A stretch of 28,250 bases of DNA from Saccoglossus kowalevskii (lineage: Eukaryota; Hemichordata; Enteropneusta; Harrimaniidae): contig NW_003127059.1 in assembly GCF_000003605.2 (NCBI RefSeq), positions 1 to 28,250 on the forward strand. Reading direction: 5' to 3'. The notes beneath the pieces were generated by a model, which was not told where the DNA came from, searched no databases, and saw only the letters and a list, made by a program, of their open reading frames with translations. Shown in pieces: positions 21,532 to 28,250 of the stretch. The position numbers and the translations under genes are program-made. Each line of letters begins with the position of its first letter. Position 1 is the first letter of the stretch.

Positions 21532-22467
21532 ATGTACGAAATATTTATTCACATTTTCGAACTTTTAACTATGGGACATGTTATTATGATATCACAGGTA
21601 ACAATCCCTAATGAAACTACCAACTTTGCAAACGCTTTTCACAATTTTGTAACCAGTTTGTTGTCGATTTTCCGCTTGACTGTTGTGATAATCTGATTAT
21701 ATATGAGACATTCACGCAACATTTACTTAATATTTTCGAAATTTAACTGCAGGGTTGTCATGATAATGACTTAGGTTAAATATACAAGCAACTCCGCCAA
21801 CATTTCCTTCGTTTTTTACAACTTTGCACGCTGTTTTCTGCCATTTTACAGTCAGCTCATGTGAACATTTATTGACTGCTTTCAACTGGCTTTTATTAAA
21901 TTTGTCGACGTTACACTGCGCGTTTCTATATGCCAACAACTTGGGACATATATACAAATACATGTATAGACTTTTCAATGACTTTGCACAACTTTGCACT
22001 CACTTTGAACAACTTTGCGCTGTGCGTTAACATCTTACAACCCACTACGTGCCGACAGCATCAACAGCTTCTTCTCGAAATTTGGAAGGAATTTTAAAAC
22101 ATTCCATTAAATAAAAAAACTTACAAAAATGCCACGATTTTCAACTATAAATGATTGACATCACAATAAGGAAAAAGGCAGGAACGTTGCCTTATATCAT
22201 TTCCATTTGTGTGATGAAAAAAAAAGTAAATTCAACAGCTCGTGTATTCAGGGAGTCTCCCATGCAAGTACTAACCACGCCCGATCGTGCTTTACTTAAA
22301 ACATATGTCAGTCACCCAACCACTCAGCTGCAAGACTTATTTGAAATTAAACCGAATTGGCGACTATTTCTTGTTTTTGGATGTCTTAAAATCGATATTG
22401 CTTGCACAAATACATTCTAGGAATGACCTATACATACTTGGAGTAACACTACGGTAATTTAACATCA
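21532..22467 (+). repeat. Satellite unit U23 (936 bp), 7-bp deletion at the DR1-like site
   Basis: The left half has CCCTAATGAAAC, CACAATTTTGTAACC and CTGATTATATATGAG, matching U7 sixteen units earlier, then CTGCAGGGTTG. Near 22422 the usual GACCTATGACCTCTACATAC is shortened to GACCTATACATAC, leaving one TGACCT half-site (22424-22429). CAGCTTCTTCTCG and CATTTGTGTGATG are private. Confidence 0.95.
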
Positions 22468-23409
22468 ATGTACGAAATATTTATTCACATTTTCGAACTT
22501 TTAACTATGTGACATGTTATTATGATATCACAGGTAACAATCCCGAATAAAACTACAAACTTTGCAAACGCTTTTCACAACTTTGTAACCAGTTTGTTGT
22601 CGATTTTCCGCATGACTGTTGTGATAATCTGCTTATATATGAAGCATTCACGCAACATTTACTTAATATTTTCGAAATTTAACTGCAGGGTTGTCATGAT
22701 AATGACTTAGGTTAAATATACAAGCAACTCCGCCAACATTTCCTTCGTTTTTTACAACTATGCACACTGTTTTCTGCCATTTTACAGTCAGCTCATGTGA
22801 ACATTTATTGACTGCTTGCAACTGGCTTTTATTAAATTTGTCGACTTTACACTGCGCGTTTCTATATGCCAACAACTTGGGACATATATACAAATACATC
22901 TACAGAATTGTCAATTACTTTTCACAACTTTGCACTCACTTTGAACAACTTTGCGCTGTGCGTTAACATCTTACAACCCACTACGTGCCGACAGCATCAA
23001 CAGCTTGTTCTCGAAATTTGGAAGGAATTTTAAAACATTCCATTAAATAAAAAAAACTTACAAAAATGCCACGATTTTCAACTATAAATGATTGACATCA
23101 CAGCAAGGAAAAAGGCAGGAACGTTGCCTTATATCATTTCCATGTGTGTGATAAAAAAAAGTAAATTCAACAGCTCGTGTATTCAGGGAGTCTCCCATGC
23201 AAGTACTAACCACGCCCGATCGTGCTTTACTAAAAACATATGTCAGTCACCCAACCACTCTGCTGCAAAACATATTTGAAATTAAACCGAATTGGCGACT
23301 ATTTCATGTTTTTGGATGTCTTAAAATCGATATTGCTTGCACAAATACATTCTAGGATTGACCTATGACCTCTACATACTTGGAGTAACACTACGGTAAT
23401 TTAACATCA
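22468..23409 (+). repeat. Satellite unit U24 (942 bp)
   Basis: The left half has ACTATGTGACATG, CCCGAATAAAACTACAAAC and CTGCAGGGTTG. The middle matches U22 (ACAACTATGCACACTG, GCTTGCAACTGG, CATCTACAGAATTG). The right half has CACAGCAAGG, GATAAAAAAAAG, ACTAAAAACATATG and CACTCTGCTGCAAAAC, matching U3. The unit is thus a mosaic of two otherwise distant types. The DR1-like site is 23359-23371. Confidence 0.95.
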
Positions 23410-24355
23410 ATGTACGAAATATTTATTCACATTTTCGAACCTTTAACTATGGGAAACGTTACTATGATATCACAGGTAACAATCCCGAATGAAACTACCA
23501 ACTTTGCAATCGCTTTTCACAACTTTGTAACCAGTTTGTTGTCGATTTTTCGCTTGACTGTTGTGATAATCTGCTTATATATGAGGCATTCACGCAACAT
23601 TTACTTAATATTTTCGAAATTTAACTGCGGGGTTGTCATGATAGTGACTTAGGTTAAATATACAAGCAACTCCGCCAACATTTCCTTCGTATTTTACAAC
23701 TTTGCACGCTGTTATCTGCCATTTTACAGTCAGCTCATGTGAACATTTATTGACTGCTTTCAACTGGCTTTTATTAAATTTGTCGACGTTACACTGCGCG
23801 TTTCTATATGCCATCAACTTGGGACATATATACAAATACATCTATAGACTTTTCAATGACTTTGCACAACTTTGCACTCACTTTGAACAACTTTGCGCTG
23901 TGCGTTAACAACTTACAACCCACTACGTGCCGACAGCATCAACAGCTTGTTCTCGAAATTTGGAAGGAATTTTAAAACATTCCATTAAATAAAAAAACTT
24001 ACAAAAATGCCACGATTTTCCACTATAAATGATTGACATCACAGTAAGCAAAGAGGCAGGAACGTTGCCTTATATCATTTCCATGTGTGTGATGAAACAA
24101 AAAAAAGTAAATTCAACAGCTCGTTTATTCATGGAGTCTCCTATGCAAGTACTAACCACGCCCGATCGTGCTTTACTTAAAACATATGTCAGTCACCCAA
24201 CCACTCTGCTGCAAAACATATTTGAAATTAAACCGAATTGGCGACTATTTCATGTGTTTGGATGTCTTAAAATCGATATTGCTTGCACAAATACCTTCTA
24301 GGATTGACCTATGACCTCTACATACTTGGAGTAACACTACGGTAATTTAACATCA
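23410..24355 (+). repeat. Satellite unit U25 (946 bp), S1-type right half
   Basis: The left half is CGAACCTTTAAC, GGGAAACGTTACTATG and GATAGTGACTTAGG, almost the same as U2 at 23 units distance. The right half is S1 (TTTTCCACTATAAATG, GCAAAGAGGCAGG, GAAACAAAAAAAAG, TTTATTCATGG) but then has CACTCTGCTGCAAAAC, as in U24. The DR1-like site is 24305-24317. Confidence 0.95.
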
Positions 24356-25301
24356 ATGTACGAAATATTTATTCACATTTTCGAACTTTTAACTATGGGA
24401 CATCTTATTATGATATCACAGGTAACAATCCCGAATGAAACTACCAATTTTGCAATCGCTTTTCACAACTTTGTAACCAGTTTGTTGTCGATTTTTCGCT
24501 TGACTGTTGTGATAATCTGCTTATATATGAGGCATTCACGCAACATTTACTTAATATTTTCGAAATTTAACTGCGGGGTTGTCATGATAATGACTTAGGT
24601 TAAATATACAAGCAACTCCGCCAACATTTCCTTCGTTTTTTACAACTTTGCACGCTGTTTTCTGCAATTTTACAGTCAGCTCATGTGAACATTTATTGAG
24701 TGCTTTCAACTGGCTTTTATCAAATTTGTCGACGTTACACTGGGCGTTTCTATATGCCAACAACTTGGGACATATATACAAATACATCTATATAATTTTC
24801 AATGACTTTGCACAACTTTGCCCTCACTTTGAACAACTTTGCGCTGCGCGTTAACATCTCACAACCCGCTACGTGCCGACAGCATCAACAGCTTGTTCTC
24901 GAATTTGGAAAGAAATTTTAAAAACATTCCATTAAATAAAAAAAACTTACAAAAATGCCACGATTTTCAACTATAAATGATTGACATCACAGCAAGGAAA
25001 AAGGCAGGAACGTTGCGTATATCATTTCCCATATGTGTGATGAAAAAAAAAAGTAAATTCAACAGCTCGTGTATTCAGGGAGTCTCCCATGCAAGTACTA
25101 ACCACGCCCGATCGTGCTTTACTTAAAACAATGGTCAGTCACCCAACCACTCAGCGGCAAGTCTTATTTGAAATTAAACCGAATTGGCGACTATTTCATG
25201 TTTTTGGATGTCTTAAAATCGATATTGCTTGCACAAATACCTTCTAGGATTGACTTATGACCTCTACATACTTAGAGTAACACTACGGTAATTTAACATC
25301 A
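24356..25301 (+). repeat. Satellite unit U26 (946 bp)
   Basis: It has GGGACATCTTATTATG and TTTGCCCTCAC, both shared with U27. Between about 24898 and 25040 there is a cluster of small indels (CTCGAATTTGGAAAG, GAAATTTTAAAAAC, GTTGCGTATATC, ATTTCCCATATG) that largely cancel in length. ACAATGGTCAG and CAGCGGCAAGTC are private. The DR1-like site at 25251-25263 is damaged (TGACTT). Confidence 0.95.
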
Positions 25302-26243
25302 ATGTACGAAATATTTATTCACATTTTCGAACTTTTAACTATGGGACATCTTATTATGATATCACAGTTAACAATCCCGAATGAAACTACCAACTTTGCA
25401 ATCGCTTTACATAACTTTGTAACCAGTTTGTTGTCGATTTTTCACTTGACTGTTGTGATAATCTGCTTATATATGAGGCATTCACGCAACATTTACTTAA
25501 TATTTTCGAAATTTAACTGCGGGGTTGTCATGATAATGACTTAGGTTAAATATACAAGCAACTCTGCCAACATTTCCTTCGTTTTTTACAACTTTGCACG
25601 CTGTTTTCTACCATTTTACAGTCAGCTCATGTGAACATTTATTGACTGCTTTCAACTGGCTTTTATTAAATTTGTCGACGTTACACTGCGCGATTCTATA
25701 TGCCAACAACTTGGGACATATACACAAATACATCTATAGACTTTACAATGACTTTGCACAACTTTGCCCTCACTTTGAACAACTTTCCGCTGTGCGTTAT
25801 CATCTTACAACCCACTACGTGCCGACAGCATCAACAGCTTGTTCTCGAAATTTAGAAGGAATTTTAAAACATTCCATTAAATAAAAAAACTTACAAAAAT
25901 GCCACGATTTTCAACTATAAATGATTGACATCACAGCAAGGAAAAAGGCAGGAACGTTGCCTTATATCATTTCCATGTGTGTGATGAAAAAAAAGTAAAT
26001 TCAACAGCTCGTGTATTCAGGGAGTCTCCCAAGCAAGTATTAACCACGCCCAATCGTGCTTTACTTAAAAAATATGTCAGTCACCTAACCACTCAGCTGC
26101 AAGTCTTATTCGAAATTAAACCGAATTGGCGACTATTTCATGTTTTTGGATGTCTTAAAATCGATATTGCTTGCACAAATACCTTCTAGGATTGACCTAT
26201 GACCTCTACATACTTGGGGTAACACTACGGTAATTTAACATCA
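25302..26243 (+). repeat. Satellite unit U27 (942 bp)
   Basis: The left half has GGGACATCTTATTATG and CAGTTAACAATC, with CGCTTTACATAAC. The middle has TTTGCCCTCAC as in U26 and CAACTTTCCGC. The right half has CACAGCAAGG, CCCAAGCAAGTATTAACC, CCCAATCGTGC and GCAAGTCTTATTCG. CAAGTCTTATT is shared with U26, supporting a one-unit duplication. The DR1-like site is 26193-26205. Confidence 0.95.
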
Positions 26244-27187
26244 ATGTACGAAATATTTATTCACATTTTCGAACTTTTAACTATGGGTCATGTTATTATG
26301 ATATCACAGGTAACAATCCCGAATGAAACTACCAACTTTGCAATCGCTTTACACAACTTTGTAACAAGTTTGATGTCGATTTTTCGCTTGACTTTTGTAA
26401 TAATCTGCTTATATATGAGGCATTCACGCAACATTTACTTAATATTTTCGAAATTTAACTGCGGGGTTGTCATGATAATGACTTAGGTTAAATATACAAG
26501 CAACTCCGCCAACATTTCCTTCGTTTTTAACAACTTTGCACGCTGTTTTCTGCAATTTTACAGTCAGCTCATGTGAACATTTATTGACTGCTTTCAACTG
26601 GCTTTTATTAAATTTGTCGACGTTACACTGCGCGTTTCTATATGCCAACAACTTGGGACATATATACAAATACATCTATAGACTTTTCAATGACTTTGCA
26701 CAACTTTGCACTCACTTTGAACAACTTTGCGCTGTGCGTTAACATCTTACAACCCACTACGTGCCGACAGCATCAACAGCTTGTTCTCGAAATTTGGAAG
26801 GAATTTTAAAACATTCCATTAAATAAAAAAACTTACAAAAATGCCACGATTTTCAACTATAAATGATTGACATCATAGTAAGAAAAAAGGCAGGAACGTT
26901 GCCTTATATCATTTCCATGTGTGTGATGAAAAAAAAGTAAATTCAACAGCTCGTGTATTCAGGGAGTCTCCCATGCAAGTACTAACCACGCCCGATCGTG
27001 CTTTACTTAAAACATATGTCAGTCACCCAACCACTCAGCAGCAAGACTTATTTGAAATTAAACCGAATTGGCGACTATTTCATGTTTTTGGATGTCTTAA
27101 AAGCGATATAAAGCTTGCACAAATACCTTCTAGGATTGACCTATGACCTCTACATACTTGGAGTAACACTACGGTAATTTAACATCA
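26244..27187 (+). repeat. Satellite unit U28 (944 bp)
   Basis: The left half has GGGTCATGTTATT, CGCTTTACACAAC, GTAACAAGTTTGATG and GACTTTTGTAATAATC. The middle is majority type. The right half has CATCATAGTAAG, CACTCAGCAGC, and near 27102 AAAGCGATATAAAGCTTGC where others read AAATCGATATTGCTTGC, adding bases and a HindIII site. The DR1-like site is 27137-27149. Confidence 0.95.
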
Positions 27188-28129
27188 ATGTACGAAATAT
27201 TTATTCACATTTTCGAACTTTTAACTATGGGACATGTTATTATGATATCACAGGTAACAATCGCGAATGAAACTACCAATTTTGCAATCGCTTTTCACAA
27301 CTTTGTAACCAGTTTGTTGTCTATTTTTCGCTTGACTGTTGTGATAATCTGCTTATATATGAGGCATTCACGCAACATTTACTTAATATTTTCGAAATTT
27401 AACTGCGGGGTTGTCATGATAATGACTTAGGTTAAATATACAAGCAACTCCGCCAACATTCCTTCGTTTTTTACAACATTGCACGCTGTTTTCTGCAATT
27501 TTACAGTCAGCTCTTGTGAACATTTATTGACTGCTTTCAACTGGCTTTTATTAAATTTGTCGACGTTACACTGCGCGTTTCTATATGCCAACAACATGGG
27601 ACATATATACAAATACATCTATTGACTTTTCAATGACTTTGCACAACTTTGCACTCACTTTGAACAACTTTGCGCTGTGCGTTAAAATCTTACAACCCAC
27701 TAAGTGCCGACAGCATCAACAGCTTGTTCTCGAAATTTGGAAGGAATTTTAAAACATTCCATTAAATACAAAAACTTACAAAAATGCCACCGATTTTCAA
27801 CTATAAACTATTGACATTACAGTAAGGAAAAGGCAGGAACGTTGCTTTATATCATTTCCATGTGTGTGATGAAAAAAAAAGTAAATTCAACAGCTCATGT
27901 ATTCAGGGAGTCTCCCATGCAAGTACTAACCACGCCCGGTCGTGCTTTTCTTTAAATATATGTCAATCACCTAACCACTCAGCTGCAAGACTTATTTTAA
28001 ATTAAACCGAATTGGCGACTATTTCATGTTTTTGGATGTCTTAAAATCGATATTGCATGCACAAATACATTCTAGGATTGACCTATGACCTCTACATACT
28101 TGGAGTATCACTACGGTAATTTAACATCA
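27188..28129 (+). repeat. Satellite unit U29 (942 bp), partner of U17
   Basis: The left half has CAATCGCGAATG and TTGTCTATTTTTCG. CAACATTCCTTCG lacks one T, and ACAACATTGCACGC is shared with U18. From CAGCTCTTGTG near 27508 the unit follows U17: CAACATGGGAC, CATCTATTGAC, AAATACAAAAACTT, GCCACCGATT, GACATTACAG, CTCATGTATTC and GCATGCACAAAT. CTTTAAATATATGTCAATC and CTTATTTTAAATTAAAC are not in U17. The DR1-like site is 28079-28091. Confidence 0.95.
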
Positions 28130-28250
28130 ATGTACGAAATATGTATTCACATTTTCGAACTTTTAACTATGGGACATGTTATTATGATATAACAGGTAAC
28201 AATCGCGAATAAAACTACCAACTTTGCAAACGCTTTCACAACTTTGTAAC
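28130..28250 (+). repeat. Satellite unit U30, first 121 bp only
   Basis: The right edge cuts the unit. It begins ATGTACGAAATATGTATTC, a form otherwise seen only in U17. ATGATATAACAGG, CAATCGCGAATAAAAC and CGCTTTCACAAC (one T missing) follow. Nothing indicates that the array is ending. Confidence 0.95.

Larger units (their letters stand above)
1..28250 (+). repeat. Satellite DNA array, ~943-bp unit, ~29.6 copies
   Basis: The anchor ATGTACGAAATATTTATTC or a 1-3 base variant recurs at 496, 1437, 2383, 3323, 4264, 5207, 6150, 7083, 8029, 8970, 9915, 10859, 11804, 12748, 13692, 14631, 15577, 16515, 17759, 18702, 19645, 20590, 21532, 22468, 23410, 24356, 25302, 26244, 27188 and 28130. Spacings are 933-946 bp except one of 1244 bp. 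All copies lie in one orientation and no unrelated sequence interrupts them. Every stretch of the window is accounted for by the unit. Established knowledge: arrays of this kind are eukaryotic satellite DNA maintained by unequal exchange and conversion. The family is not recognised. The chosen unit boundary is arbitrary, and whether the array is transcribed or centromeric cannot be told from sequence. Confidence 0.98.

Noticed and set aside
1-28250. CRISPR array
   Set aside because: The repeat is about 943 bp with no alternating short repeat and unique spacer, and all units are alike throughout.
1-28250. Tandem transposon or retroelement
   Set aside because: No terminal inverted repeats, long terminal repeats, target-site duplications or transposase or polymerase motifs are visible in any frame of the unit.
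1-28250. rDNA or histone gene tandem array
   Set aside because: The unit is too short for rDNA, contains no recognisable rRNA, 5S or tRNA sequence, and encodes no histone-like peptide.

Overview
This window is one uninterrupted tandem array of satellite DNA. A unit of about 943 bp repeats head to tail, always in the same orientation, from the first base to the last. Counting each unit from the anchor ATGTACGAAATATTTATTC, there are 29 complete units (U1-U29), a 495-bp partial unit at the left edge (U0) and a 121-bp partial unit at the right edge (U30). Without the one aberrant unit (U18, 1244 bp) the mean length is 942.5 bp (range 933-946). Neither edge leaves the array, so true size, flanks and chromosomal location cannot be seen. 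Composition is AT-rich, roughly 35% G+C from a hand count of a few lines. Units look more than 90% identical by eye.

No protein-coding gene, rRNA, tRNA, CRISPR array or recognisable transposon is supported. Short reading frames of 60-100 codons recur once per unit on both strands, but only because the DNA recurs. They overlap one another antisense and are broken by ordinary indels in many copies. A megasatellite-like array of this unit size and homogeneity indicates a eukaryotic nuclear genome, plausibly centromeric, pericentromeric, subtelomeric or sex-chromosome heterochromatin. Nothing identifies the species, and I do not recognise the family.

Inside each unit (positions for reference unit U5, 4264-5206): anchor at 4264; a cluster of four ACTTTG repeats at 10-11 bp spacing (4713-4753); a GGAAT/ATTCC dyad (4820-4837); A-rich DNA with AATAAA-like and TATAAA-like words (4842-4883); a variable A-run (4949-4957); a perfect GGGAG-T-CTCCC dyad (4983-4993); and a direct repeat TGACCT-N-TGACCT (5156-5168) matching the DR1 nuclear-receptor half-site arrangement.

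The main interest is the history written in shared variants. (1) U11-U15 are a freshly homogenised local block. (2) U4-U6, U8-U10 and U26-U28 look like recent one-unit duplications, and U22/U24 a two-unit event. (3) U2-U7 and U18-U23 share rare variants at a constant offset of 16 units (about 15.4 kb), a degenerate higher-order repeat or old segmental duplication. (4) U17 and U29 share many rare variants 12 units apart. (5) U18 carries an extra 303-bp partial unit with an almost homology-free junction. (6) Half-units of distinct subtype are reshuffled between units, as expected from conversion or unequal crossover. Clusters of single-base deletions in U15, U17 and U26 could instead reflect assembly error.
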